A stretch of 57,829 bases of DNA from Gammaproteobacteria bacterium. GTDB lineage: Bacteria; Gemmatimonadota; Gemmatimonadetes; Longimicrobiales; Gaopeijiaceae. A program made the position numbers and the translations under genes. A model generated the notes under the pieces. It was not told the origin of the DNA. It was given only the letters and a program-made list of their open reading frames with translations, and did not search any database. The stretch is taken from positions 1 through 57,829 of the forward strand of contig JAPPJO010000126.1 in the NCBI GenBank assembly GCA_028820325.1, read 5' to 3'. Positions within the stretch are counted from its first letter, which is position 1, and each line of letters starts with the position of its first letter. Positions 8,667-17,001 of this stretch are shown one piece after another.

Positions 8667-9191
8667 TCAGTTGGCCAGCAGCTTTTTCAGGTCGTCGATC
8701 CGGCTTGCCGTGACATCCTTGAGGTCATCGATCCGGGCGGCTGTCACGTCTCTGACATCTTCGACCCGTGCCGACATGACATCCTTCACGTCATCGAAGC
8801 GCTTCCCCATGTCATTGAAGCGTGCTGCCACGTCATCGAAGCGCTTCCCCATGTCGTCGAAACGGTATCCGATCCGCTGTTCAACGTCCCGAATGTTCTG
8901 CCCGATCGCGGCGTGAGCTTCCCGGCTCTCATCGCGCACCAGCCCGATCTCGGAGCGCATCTCACCGCGCAGCAGCCCGATCTCGGAGCGCGTCTCATCG
9001 CGCAGCAGCCCGATCTCGGAGCGCATCTCACCGCGCACTTGCTTGATCTCGTCCCGCACTTCACCGAAGCGCCGGTCCATGGAGCGCCGAAAGTCGTCGA
9101 GTCGCTTGCCCATCCAGACGCTGATGGCGGTCAAGCCGCCGGTCAGCACCACCATTTCGGCAGCGAATCCGATCCACTGGGTGGTAGGCAC
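8667..9191 (-). CDS. membrane-anchored coiled-coil protein with 11-residue repeats
   Basis: A 174-residue protein when started at GTG 9191, which has a GAGAGGAG ribosome-binding site eight bases upstream. The longer frame from 9422 adds 77 low-complexity residues and would collide with the divergent gene. Residues 5-28 form one transmembrane helix (WIGFAAEMVVLTGGLTAISVW). The remainder is a continuous charged coiled coil: EIKQVRGEMRSEIGLLRDET repeated with an 11-residue period, then DDMGKRFDDVAARFN units, and ARIDDLKDVTASRIDDLKKLL at the end. It resembles small DUF1640/hemolysin-XhlA-like stalk proteins by architecture only. No enzymatic function is expected; it may be a scaffold or envelope-associated filament. 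A promoter-like pair lies at 9226-9255. The gene is convergent with the propeller gene, with only 18 bases between the stops. Confidence 0.8.
   Translation of the reverse strand: MPTTQWIGFAAEMVVLTGGLTAISVWMGKRLDDFRRSMDRRFGEVRDEIKQVRGEMRSEIGLLRDETRSEIGLLRGEMRSEIGLVRDESREAHAAIGQNIRDVEQRIGYRFDDMGKRFDDVAARFNDMGKRFDDVKDVMSARVEDVRDVTAARIDDLKDVTASRIDDLKKLLAN
8941..9039 (-). repeat. 33-bp tandem repeats, three copies, within the coiled-coil gene
   Basis: The 18-mer AGCCCGATCTCGGAGCGC recurs at 8941, 8974 and 9007, exactly 33 bases apart, and the intervening 15 bases are also near-identical. The repeat encodes an 11-residue coiled-coil unit. A second repeat of 25 bases occurs at 8789 and 8831 (42 bases apart). 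Confidence 0.9.
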
Positions 9192-9225
9192 GCCCGCTAC
9201 TCCTCTCTCCAACCAATTGTCATCA

Positions 9226-9255
9226 TTTGTAGTCTCCGACACCCCTCGCTGGCAA
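9226..9255 (-). promoter_or_regulatory. candidate sigma-70 promoter for the coiled-coil gene
   Basis: On the minus strand TTGCCA (9250-9255) and TACAAA (9226-9231) are separated by 18 bases. They lie about 35 bases upstream of the GTG start at 9191, in a locally AT-richer patch. Confidence 0.4.
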
Positions 9256-9421
9256 GGGGAGGAAGGAAGATCGCATCCAGGCCGAACGAAGCCCATGGTT
9301 CGATGGGACAGATCGATGTTCGGATGGGCGAGTCCCGCGAAAGCGGGCGCCGCAGGGGCGTGAGTGCTATCCTTCCGCTGCCGGCCACGCCCCGACGACA
9401 CGTCCAATACCACCTCCTGCA

Positions 9422-10546
9422 ATGAACCTCGACCGGATCCGCGACGAGTTCCCGATCCTCGCGCGCCGCAACTATCTCAATTCGTGTTCCCTGGGAGCAC
9501 TCTCCAAACGGTCGGAGGACCGACTCGGGGACTTCGTTGCCAAGTGGCATGATTTCGGGGCCTCGGCCTGGTACGAACACTGGTGGAGCGCGCTGGGCGA
9601 TCTGCGCGGCCGCGTGGAGGCGCTATTCGGCGCGCCATCCGGGACCATCGCGCTCATGCCCTCGACCTCCGCGTGCCTGGCGGCGGTTTCGTCCAGCCTG
9701 GACTGGGGCAAGCGCAACCGCATCGTCACGACCGAGTTGGACTTCCCCACGCTGCTGTACCAGTGGAAGGTCCGGCCCGATGCCGAGATGGTTGTGCTCA
9801 GGAGCGCCGACGGCATCCACATCGACCCGCAGCAGTTCGCGGAAGCGGTGAACGACCGGACGCTGGCGATCGCGACCAGCCACGTCTTCTTCACGACCGG
9901 GGCGATCCAGGATCTGGAGGCCATCGCCGATATCGCGCGGGGCGCTGGCGCGTACAGCCTGATCGACGGCTACCAGGGGGGCGGCCAGGTGCCGATCGAC
10001 CTTCCCGCGGCAGGCGTCGACTTCTATACCTCGGGGCCGCTCAAGTGGCTCTGCGGCGGGCCCGGCCTGGCATACCTCTACGTCCGCGACACCCTCATTC
10101 CAGAACTCGAACCCACCATTACCAGCTGGTTCGCCACCGAGGATCAGTTCCAGTTCAATCCCGGCGATTTCCGCTACCACCAGGACGCACGGCGCTTCGA
10201 ACTGGGCACTCCCGCGCTTGCCACCGTGCATACCGCGCTGGGCGGGCAGGAGATCGTGGACGAGGTCGGGATGCCGGCGATTCGCGCGCAGAACGTGGCA
10301 CTCACGGAGCGGCTCGTGGAGGGGTGTGGCGCCGCGGGGTTTTCGCTTCGTGTGAGCGACCGGCGGGAGACGCGTTCGGCGATCGTTCTGGTACGCCACC
10401 GGAAGCCCGGCGATGCGGTTGCGCATCTCGCCGGGCGGGGGATCATCGCCGACAACCGCCCCGGAGTGGTGCGCGCAAGTCCGCACTTCTACAACACCCT
10501 GGATGAGGTCGACGAGTTCGTGGAGGTGCTGAAGGAGACGGCGTAG
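9422..10546 (+). CDS. aminotransferase class V-fold PLP-dependent enzyme
   Basis: A 374-residue cytoplasmic protein with no signal peptide. Class V features: the N-terminal FPILARRNYLNSCSLGALSKR, the Gly/Ser/Thr phosphate-binding region GTIALMPSTSACLAAVSSS, the PLP-ring Asp in LIDGYQGGGQ, and the Schiff-base Lys in TSGPLKWLCGGPGLAYLYV. The C-terminal small domain is complete (IIADNRPGVVRASPHFYNTLDEVDEF). Overall it is kynureninase/cysteine-desulfurase-like. The SxHK-type lysine context and the absence of a conserved catalytic Cys loop argue against IscS. Substrate unknown. Start ATG 9422 gives a canonical N-terminus although no strong ribosome-binding site precedes it. The next gene starts 211 bases downstream, in a gap with no further coding signal that I can see. 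Confidence 0.88.
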   Translation: MNLDRIRDEFPILARRNYLNSCSLGALSKRSEDRLGDFVAKWHDFGASAWYEHWWSALGDLRGRVEALFGAPSGTIALMPSTSACLAAVSSSLDWGKRNRIVTTELDFPTLLYQWKVRPDAEMVVLRSADGIHIDPQQFAEAVNDRTLAIATSHVFFTTGAIQDLEAIADIARGAGAYSLIDGYQGGGQVPIDLPAAGVDFYTSGPLKWLCGGPGLAYLYVRDTLIPELEPTITSWFATEDQFQFNPGDFRYHQDARRFELGTPALATVHTALGGQEIVDEVGMPAIRAQNVALTERLVEGCGAAGFSLRVSDRRETRSAIVLVRHRKPGDAVAHLAGRGIIADNRPGVVRASPHFYNTLDEVDEFVEVLKETA

Positions 10547-10757
10547 CGCGGGTTGGTCAGCCGGGCAGAATCAGCCCCATGCGGAGAAGCTCGGGCGCCT
10601 AGCCGGCGACAAAGGGTCCGTCCCGACATTCGATCGGATTACTACCGGAGTGACTGCAGCAGGTTCCCGGGATCCCACCGGCCGACCGTGCAACCTCGGT
10701 TGGATCGTGCAATAGTAAAGCCACCGTTCATCCCATCCTCCAACCGGAAGAGGTCCC

Positions 10758-13364
10758 GTGTTATCTGCGCTCGCGCTCGCCACAGTCATCCAGGTCTCCC
10801 CCCAGGTGCAGGAACTCGCGCCGGGCACCCGCTACGACCCCGACATTCCCACGCTGGAGGAGGTGGCGGGCCACGATTTCAGGGAGGTCATCACACCGCC
10901 GGCCGATGTGATCCGGTACATCGAGGCACTGGCCGCCGCCGCGCCGGAACGCACCCACCTCATCCGCTACGCGGAGAGCTGGGAGGGTCGCCCGCTCGTC
11001 GTCCTCGTGATCGGTTCGCCGGAGCGCATGGCGAGGCTGGACGACGTCAAGGCGGATCTCGCGCGTCTCGCCGACCCCCGCATGCTGTCCGACGACGAGG
11101 CGGAGTCACTGGTCGCCGAACTCCCCGTCGTCACGGCGCTCATGCACTCGATCCACGGCAACGAGATCAGTCCGGCCGGCGCGGCCATGGCGGAGGCCTA
11201 TCATCTGCTCGCGGCCACCGGGGACACGGACGTCGATCTCATCCTGTCGGAATCGCTCGTCCTCATCGACCCCCTTGAGAACCCGGACGGCCGGAACCGC
11301 TTCGTGTACCAGAACCAGGTCGCCCAGGCCCGGTGGCCGAACGAGGAGGCGGCGTCCGCGGAACACGACGAACCGTGGCCGGGCGGACGGGGCAATCACT
11401 ACCTGTTCGACCTGAACCGGGACCTCTTCATTCAGAGCCAGCCCGAGACGCGGGGGAAGGTGGACGTGCTCCTTGAGTTCCGGCCGCAGATCGTCGCGGA
11501 CCTGCACGAGATGGGCGGGGACGCCACCTACTTCTTTCCGCCCACGGCACCCCCGTCCAACCCCTGGTACGGGGAGCGGCAGATCGCGCTCATGGACGTG
11601 TTCGGTTCGGCGACTGCGGCGCGCTTCGACGAGCGCGGCTTCGCGTACTTCAACCGGGAGGTCTACGACCTCTTCTACCCGGGCTACGTAGACATGTGGC
11701 CGATGGGGTACGGCGCGCTCGGCATGACCTACGAGCAGGCAAGCGCCCGGGCTTTGCGGCTGCGGCAGTCGGACGGGGACCTGCTCACCTACGGCGACGG
11801 CGTGCTGCACCATTTCACGGCGGCGATCGAGACGGCGCTGACCGCCGCCCGGAACCGCGAGAGGATCCTGCGCGACTACCTTGCATTCCGGCGTGAGGGC
11901 GTGGCCGCGGGGCAAAGCGGCCCGGCGGAGATCGTGCTCCACTCGGCGCACGACCCGGGTATGGCGGAGCGCCTCGCCATGATGCTGGTGGAAAACGGGG
12001 TCGAGGTGTTCCGCGCATCGGGGCCCGTGACGGTCGGGGACCGCGCGCTGTCCGCCGGCTCCAGCTTCATCGTGCCGCTGGACCAGCCCGCGCACGGCTT
12101 CATCCACAACCTGCTCGACCCCCATGTGCACATGGCGGAGGACTTCGTGCGGCGGCAGATCGAGCGCCGCGCGAACCGCCAGCCGGACGAGATCTACGAC
12201 CTGACGGCGTGGAGCCAGTCGCTGCTCTGGGACGTGGAGGCGATCGAGACCGACGCGACCGGGGCTCGGGGGCAGCCGGTGACCGGCGTGGCTACGCTGG
12301 AGGCGCCGCCTGCGCTGCCCGAGGCCGTCGTCGGCTACCTCATCCCCTGGGGCACGAACGCGGCGGCGGCGGTTGTCGAGGCGCTGCGGGAAGGCATTCG
12401 CGTCCGGGCCGCGGGCGCGGAGTTCACGCTGGACGGCCGCCGGTACGGGACCGGTACGGCGATCGTACGCGTGGCCGAGAACGGGCCGGACCTGCGGCAG
12501 CGCCTGGCGGACATCGCGGCTCGGCACCGGGCCGAGGTCGTGGCGATCGATGACGCCTACGTGCGCGAGGGCATGTCGCTGGGAAGCGGGCGGGTGAGAG
12601 GGTTGCGCGAGCCCCGGGTGATGCTCGTCTACGACGCCCCGGGTCAGAGCTATTCCGTGGGCTGGGCCCGTTACGTCCTCGAGCGGCGCTACGGGCAGCG
12701 CACGACGGCGGTGCGTGCGTCGAGCCTGGGTCGCGCGCGGCTGGACGACTACGACGTGGTCGTCTTTCCGAGCGGCAACTACGGCAGCACGGTCGGGGAC
12801 GGGCTCCTGGATCGTCTGCGGACCTGGATGCGGGACGGCGGCACCGTGATCACGATGGCCGAGTCGTCGCGCTGGGCCTCGCGGGCAGGGCTCCTCGCCA
12901 CCGAGACGGAGCGCCGCGGCGGGCGGACCGAAGGCGATGATCCGCCCGATCCCGGCACCCCGGACCAGCCCATCGAATACCTGGACGCGATTTCCCCCGC
13001 CGACGAATCGCCGGAGGGCGTGCCTGGAGCCATCCTGCGTACAACGCTCGACATGGAGCATTGGCTGGCTGCAGGCACCGATGGCGAGATCGGCGTTCTG
13101 GTCGAGGGCTCGCGCGTGTTCCGGCCCATCACCCTGGACCAGGGTACGAATGTCGGCCGCTACGCCGAGCTCGACGACCTGGTGCTCGGCGGAATCGTGT
13201 GGGAGGAGTCCCGGCCGCAGCTGGCCAGCAAGGCCTTCCTCATCCATCAACCCGTCCGAAGGGGCCAGCTGGTGGCGTTTGCGGAAGACCCCAACTACCG
13301 GGCTTACGCCGAAGCGACGCAACTGCTGTTCATGAACGCGGTCCTGCTGGGACCGGGGCGGTAG
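10758..13364 (+). CDS. M14 family zinc carboxypeptidase-like metallopeptidase, exported
   Basis: An 868-residue protein starting at GTG with GGAAGAGG four bases upstream. The N-terminus is a short hydrophobic signal. The M14 catalytic domain covers about residues 45-370. It has HSIHGNEISP (zinc ligands His133, Glu136), NPDGRNR (175-181), DLNRD (218-222, Asn-Arg substrate carboxylate site) and DLHEMGG with the third ligand His250. Residues about 600-868 form a class I amidotransferase-like domain (VMLVYDAPGQSYSVGWARYVLE, DYDVVVFPSGNYG), a common C-terminal partner in large bacterial M14 proteins. It lacks an obvious catalytic Cys. The expected role is trimming exogenous peptides in the periplasm or outside the cell. 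The gene ends at a strong hairpin shared with the convergent neighbour. Confidence 0.92.
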   Translation: MLSALALATVIQVSPQVQELAPGTRYDPDIPTLEEVAGHDFREVITPPADVIRYIEALAAAAPERTHLIRYAESWEGRPLVVLVIGSPERMARLDDVKADLARLADPRMLSDDEAESLVAELPVVTALMHSIHGNEISPAGAAMAEAYHLLAATGDTDVDLILSESLVLIDPLENPDGRNRFVYQNQVAQARWPNEEAASAEHDEPWPGGRGNHYLFDLNRDLFIQSQPETRGKVDVLLEFRPQIVADLHEMGGDATYFFPPTAPPSNPWYGERQIALMDVFGSATAARFDERGFAYFNREVYDLFYPGYVDMWPMGYGALGMTYEQASARALRLRQSDGDLLTYGDGVLHHFTAAIETALTAARNRERILRDYLAFRREGVAAGQSGPAEIVLHSAHDPGMAERLAMMLVENGVEVFRASGPVTVGDRALSAGSSFIVPLDQPAHGFIHNLLDPHVHMAEDFVRRQIERRANRQPDEIYDLTAWSQSLLWDVEAIETDATGARGQPVTGVATLEAPPALPEAVVGYLIPWGTNAAAAVVEALREGIRVRAAGAEFTLDGRRYGTGTAIVRVAENGPDLRQRLADIAARHRAEVVAIDDAYVREGMSLGSGRVRGLREPRVMLVYDAPGQSYSVGWARYVLERRYGQRTTAVRASSLGRARLDDYDVVVFPSGNYGSTVGDGLLDRLRTWMRDGGTVITMAESSRWASRAGLLATETERRGGRTEGDDPPDPGTPDQPIEYLDAISPADESPEGVPGAILRTTLDMEHWLAAGTDGEIGVLVEGSRVFRPITLDQGTNVGRYAELDDLVLGGIVWEESRPQLASKAFLIHQPVRRGQLVAFAEDPNYRAYAEATQLLFMNAVLLGPGR

Positions 13365-13393
13365 AAGAAAGGACCGAGCGACCGGACGGGGAG

Positions 13394-13437
13394 GGGATCC
13401 GTCCGCCACTTCAGGGAAAGAGTGGCGGACGGATCCC
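13394..13437. terminator. bidirectional hairpin terminator, 17-bp perfect arms
   Basis: Perfect inverted repeat GGGATCCGTCCGCCACT (13394-13410) and its complement (13421-13437) with a 10-base loop. It lies between the convergent M14 peptidase and choice-of-anchor-B genes. There is no T-run, so it may act in both directions through the stem alone or as an RNA 3'-end stabiliser. Confidence 0.7.
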
Positions 13438-13458
13438 GGAATGGGCGGTGCCACGCCC

Positions 13459-15918
13459 TCAGCTCACAGGCCGCACCCTCTTCTTCAGGATGAACAGTCC
13501 CTCCTGCATGCTGGTCACGATTACCGTGCCGCTCGGGAAAAACGGGTAGTTGCTCCACGCGCCGCCGAACCCGGGACCTTCCTTGTACGGCGCCGTGTCG
13601 AAGTACCCGACCTCGCGCGGGTTCTCCGGGTCGGAGATGTCGAGAACGTGCAGGCCGTAGAGGTAGTTGGCCTGGTACATCAGGTCGTCGCGGATGTAGA
13701 GGTTGTGAGCGCTCGCGGGCATCGAGCCCATGAATTCCCTGACCAGCACAGGGTCCTCGAGGTCGCTGACGTCCCAGATCAGGGTGCGCGTGGTCTCGGC
13801 GTTGCCGGCGATGACGTCGGCCTCGTCGTCCTGGTAGAAGTAACGGTGGTCTTCGGTGAGCCAGCCCTGGTGGATGTACGCCGGGTTGGGCGAGGACGGG
13901 GCCGCCACTTCGACCGGGTTGTCCTTGTCGGTGACGTCCTGGATCTGGAAGGTGCGGCCGTTCGAATTGAAGCAGAGCTCCCGCCCCTGGTAGTCCTCGT
14001 CGGGACCCCGGTAGATGACGCACTGGGTGTCGTGGGTGCCGCCGGTGGGGGCGCAGCCAACGAACTCGGGGTTTTTGGGATCGTCGATGTCGATCATGTG
14101 GAGGCCGCCGCCGCAGGTGTCGCCTGCGCCTCCGCCCCCGATGGTGTACGCGATCCCGGTCTCCTCGTTGATCGCGATGTTGTGCGAGCTGCCGATGCGG
14201 GTGTAGTGGAAGTCAGGCTCGAAGAGCGCGGGCATCTCGTCCACGGAGATGTCGCGGAGGCGGGTGAGGTCGAAGACCTGCATGCCGTGCTCGCCCGCAC
14301 CGTCGGCGACGACGAAGGCGTGGTCCCTGTACGTCTTGATGTCGCGCCAGAGTTGGGACGGCGGGGTGCCCCACGGCTTGGGCAGGTCGCCGACCAGCAT
14401 GGGGTTGGTGGGATCGGTGATGTCGACGAACGAGGTGCCGTCGTTGCGCCCGACCAGCGCGTATTCGCGCCCGCTCATGGGGTCGGTCCAGCCCCAGTTG
14501 TCGTTGGCGCGCACTCCGCGGGCGCGCTCCTCGGCCCGCAGGAGCGAGGGTGGCACGTATGCCAGCAGTTCGACCTCGTCGCAATCGAAGGGACCGACCT
14601 TCCCCTCGATGCACCGGCGCTCCTCACCCACCAGGGCTGCGAGCATGTCGGGTGCGCTCACGAGCATCTCCCCTTCCCCCCAGCCGCCATCACCGCGTTC
14701 AAACACGTGGACCGAGCCGGCCTGGTGGTGCATCCCGGGCGCACCGACCGCCACCACACCCGCGCCGGCCACGATCAGGCCGCCGAACCGGTCGCCCTCG
14801 ACCGTCTCCTCCTGGGGAAGCTGGATGCGGCGCGCCTCGGCGGGCAGCGATCCGTCTGCCGCGGCCTCGAATACGAAGGCCGAGCCGAGTTCGTAGCCGC
14901 GGGTGGTGGGGGCGCCGACCCAGACATCGTCGCCGGCGAAGGCCACTGCCTCGCCGAAGCGGTCACCGCTCTCGCCGCCCGAGAACGCGAGCCGTCCCTC
15001 GGCGGGGACCCACCGGGCGAGGTCGGCGCTCCATGAATGCGTGTAGACCGCGCCACGGCTGTCGTCCGTCCCCGGCGCCCCGATCAGGACCCTGTCCCCC
15101 GCAGCCGCCAGGGCCGACCCGAAGTTGGCATTCGATTCGGCAGCCGATTCGAGGACGCCGCCCTCATCCCAACCCCCGTCAACCATGCGGTAATGATAGA
15201 CGCGGCCGGCTCGTTCGCCGTCGTCGCCGCCGGCGTTCCACTGGGGAGCGCCGATCAGGGCGCCGTGGGGTGTGAACAGGATCGCGGCCCCGAAACGGTC
15301 TCCTTCTGCCCCGTCCGCGGGTTGAAGCTGCCCGCGCCGGGTCCACTGGCCGCCGGCGCTGCGCTGGTAGGTGTAGACGGCCCCCTGTGGCTCGGCCTCC
15401 TGCTCGCCGCCGCGGCGGCGGGGGGCCGGAGCGGCTCCGGGCGCGCCCACGAACAGCCAATCCTCGTGCGCGGCGATGGTCACGCCGAAGTCGTTGCCGC
15501 AGTAGCCGTCGTAGCGGCACGATGGGGATGCGCCGGCGATGTCGTCTCCCTCGATCGTGCCGGTGGCCGCCCACGGGCCGCCGTCCGTGCGCTCGAAGAC
15601 GTGGATCGGACCGCCGCGTTGGCCGATGAAGAGGGTGTTGCCCGTCCTGGCGAGCATGGTGCCGAAGCCGTCCGCGCGCTCGGATTCGGGGGCGCGGAGC
15701 ACGGTGGATTCGCGCCATCCGCCGCCGGCATTCGCGTAGATGTACACGGATCCGGGTCGGAAGCTGGTCGTCGGCTCGGCGATGAGGAGTTCGTCGCCGT
15801 CGATGATCATGGAATTGCCGAAGGAGCCGGACTGCGCGGCGAGCGGCGGAGCGGCCCAGGCGAGGGCGACGAGAGAGGAGAGGGCGGCGAGAAAGGCGAT
15901 GGTCGGCTTGCGATTCAT
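13459..15918 (-). CDS. choice-of-anchor-B family protein with FG-GAP repeats
   Basis: An 819-residue exported protein. The start at ATG 15918 opens a signal peptide (IAFLAALSSLVALAWAAPPLAAQ); the frame continues upstream to 16116 without coding character. The N-terminal half (about 30-400) is a seven-bladed FG-GAP/integrin-like propeller: repeated GDRFG(E/A)A(V/I)AFAGD, VLIGAPGTDDSRGAVYTH, VGAPGMHHQAGSVHVFERG. The C-terminal half is the LVIVD-type anchor-B propeller: NWGWTDPMSGREYALVGRND, SFVDITDPTNPMLVGDLP, HNIAINEETGIAYTIGG, LHMIDIDDPKNPEFVGCAPT, GLHVLDISDPENPREVGYFD. Both halves are binding scaffolds. These proteins are usually secreted or surface-bound and of unknown ligand. The gene is preceded by the esterase gene on the same strand (70 bases), possibly one transcript. 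Confidence 0.92.
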   Translation of the reverse strand: MNRKPTIAFLAALSSLVALAWAAPPLAAQSGSFGNSMIIDGDELLIAEPTTSFRPGSVYIYANAGGGWRESTVLRAPESERADGFGTMLARTGNTLFIGQRGGPIHVFERTDGGPWAATGTIEGDDIAGASPSCRYDGYCGNDFGVTIAAHEDWLFVGAPGAAPAPRRRGGEQEAEPQGAVYTYQRSAGGQWTRRGQLQPADGAEGDRFGAAILFTPHGALIGAPQWNAGGDDGERAGRVYHYRMVDGGWDEGGVLESAAESNANFGSALAAAGDRVLIGAPGTDDSRGAVYTHSWSADLARWVPAEGRLAFSGGESGDRFGEAVAFAGDDVWVGAPTTRGYELGSAFVFEAAADGSLPAEARRIQLPQEETVEGDRFGGLIVAGAGVVAVGAPGMHHQAGSVHVFERGDGGWGEGEMLVSAPDMLAALVGEERRCIEGKVGPFDCDEVELLAYVPPSLLRAEERARGVRANDNWGWTDPMSGREYALVGRNDGTSFVDITDPTNPMLVGDLPKPWGTPPSQLWRDIKTYRDHAFVVADGAGEHGMQVFDLTRLRDISVDEMPALFEPDFHYTRIGSSHNIAINEETGIAYTIGGGGAGDTCGGGLHMIDIDDPKNPEFVGCAPTGGTHDTQCVIYRGPDEDYQGRELCFNSNGRTFQIQDVTDKDNPVEVAAPSSPNPAYIHQGWLTEDHRYFYQDDEADVIAGNAETTRTLIWDVSDLEDPVLVREFMGSMPASAHNLYIRDDLMYQANYLYGLHVLDISDPENPREVGYFDTAPYKEGPGFGGAWSNYPFFPSGTVIVTSMQEGLFILKKRVRPVS

Positions 15919-15988
15919 GGTGCGTTTCCGGTGTTGCGTATGAGCGGGGTTGAGTGCCTGTCGGTGTGTTGAGGTCAGCGGGAGTATG

Positions 15989-16966
15989 TCAGCGTGCGAG
16001 GATTTCGGCGGCGCGCGGGGCCATGAGCGCATTGCTGTGGCCGGCGCCGGGGACGGTGTCAAGGGCCCAGCCGAAGGGGACGCCGAGCGACTCGGCTGCC
16101 GACCGGGCGGTGGCATGGAATGTATGGCCGCGGGTGAAGCGGTGGGGCCCCTGAAGCATTGCCTCGGGAGTCCTGCGCAGGTTGCTGGCGGTGGTCACGG
16201 TGTCGGCATCGCCCAGCAGGACCGTGACGGGGAGTTGCAGGAACTCGGTGAGCCCGGCGACCTCGAAACCCGAGCCGCCCAGGCCGTAAGGCCATGCCGT
16301 GTCGTCGTCGGGCAGGGTGTACCATCCGGCGTTGGCGGCGACGGCCCGTTCCACCGGCGCGTCCGGACGGGTCATCAGGAGCCGATGCACGAACTGGCTG
16401 CCGGCGGAGTGGCCGAAGATGCGGAAGGTCGTGCGGGAGCTGCCCGCGGCGGTGCGGACGGCGTCGAAGAGGTGTTCGATCGCGGTGAAGGTCCAGGCGG
16501 ACTCGGGGTTGTGGGGGGTGGCGGCTGCCGAGCCCGAGCCGGCGTTGGCGTCGAGCGCGTCGGAGTACGGGTCCGGGAACATGTTCCCCAGGTTGTACCA
16601 CCGGCTGCCCGGGTAGTTGTCGGCGTCGAACTCGGGCACGACGAGGAGGAAACCGTGGGCGATCGCGTGTGGTTCCCAGTCGTTGAAGTAGCGCTGACCG
16701 GTGCGGGACGCACCGTGCATCACGAAGACGATGGGTGTCTCGGGCGTGTGGTCTTCGGGCATATGGTAGCGCACGGTGATCGGACGGTCGGCGTTGCCGC
16801 GGGAGTCGTGGAAGGTGAATTGGCCGGAGCCCGGATGGAGTGCCGGGGCGCCAGGCGACGCGGCGGCAGCCGGATCAGTGGCGCGACCATCCTCCTCACC
16901 GGCTCGGCCGCAGGCCATCGCCAGGATTAGCGCCGCCACGAGGGCCAGGCTGCGCCGCTCTTTCAT
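15989..16966 (-). CDS. alpha/beta-hydrolase lipoprotein, PHB-depolymerase/esterase-like
   Basis: A 325-residue protein with a lipoprotein signal (SLALVAALILAMAC). ATG 16966 was chosen because GAGGAG sits seven bases upstream. The fold is an alpha/beta hydrolase: VMHGASRTG supplies the oxyanion strand, FGHSAGSQF is the nucleophile elbow (G-x-S-x-G), LLGDADTVTT the acid strand and GAGHSNALM the catalytic His region. The layout (short lid, PEFDADNYPGSRWYN) is like extracellular PHB-depolymerase or feruloyl-esterase-type proteins. A periplasmic or surface ester hydrolase is likely, but the substrate is unknown. It sits 35 bases downstream of the propeller-amidohydrolase gene on the same strand and may share its transcript. 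Confidence 0.88.
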   Translation of the reverse strand: MKERRSLALVAALILAMACGRAGEEDGRATDPAAAASPGAPALHPGSGQFTFHDSRGNADRPITVRYHMPEDHTPETPIVFVMHGASRTGQRYFNDWEPHAIAHGFLLVVPEFDADNYPGSRWYNLGNMFPDPYSDALDANAGSGSAAATPHNPESAWTFTAIEHLFDAVRTAAGSSRTTFRIFGHSAGSQFVHRLLMTRPDAPVERAVAANAGWYTLPDDDTAWPYGLGGSGFEVAGLTEFLQLPVTVLLGDADTVTTASNLRRTPEAMLQGPHRFTRGHTFHATARSAAESLGVPFGWALDTVPGAGHSNALMAPRAAEILAR

Positions 16967-17001
16967 CCACATTCTCCTCGGCATTGCGTTTCTGCGATCT
17001 G

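Noticed and set aside
10547..10757. 211-base gap searched for a riboswitch or gene remnant
   Set aside because: No conserved riboswitch core, hairpin-plus-T-run or recognisable protein fragment in any frame.
10553..11278. 241-codon plus-strand frame over the M14 start
   Set aside because: Arg/Pro/Gly-rich overlapping frame; the M14 frame has a ribosome-binding site and conserved motifs.
11106..13454. 782-codon antisense frame opposite the M14 peptidase
   Set aside because: Composition is Arg/His/Pro/Val-rich with no domain pattern, and the opposite strand has intact M14 motifs; long antisense frames are expected at this GC content.
13441..15036. 531-codon plus-strand frame opposite the choice-of-anchor-B gene
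   Set aside because: Low-complexity Val/Gly/Arg shadow; the minus-strand frame has complete FG-GAP and LVIVD repeats.
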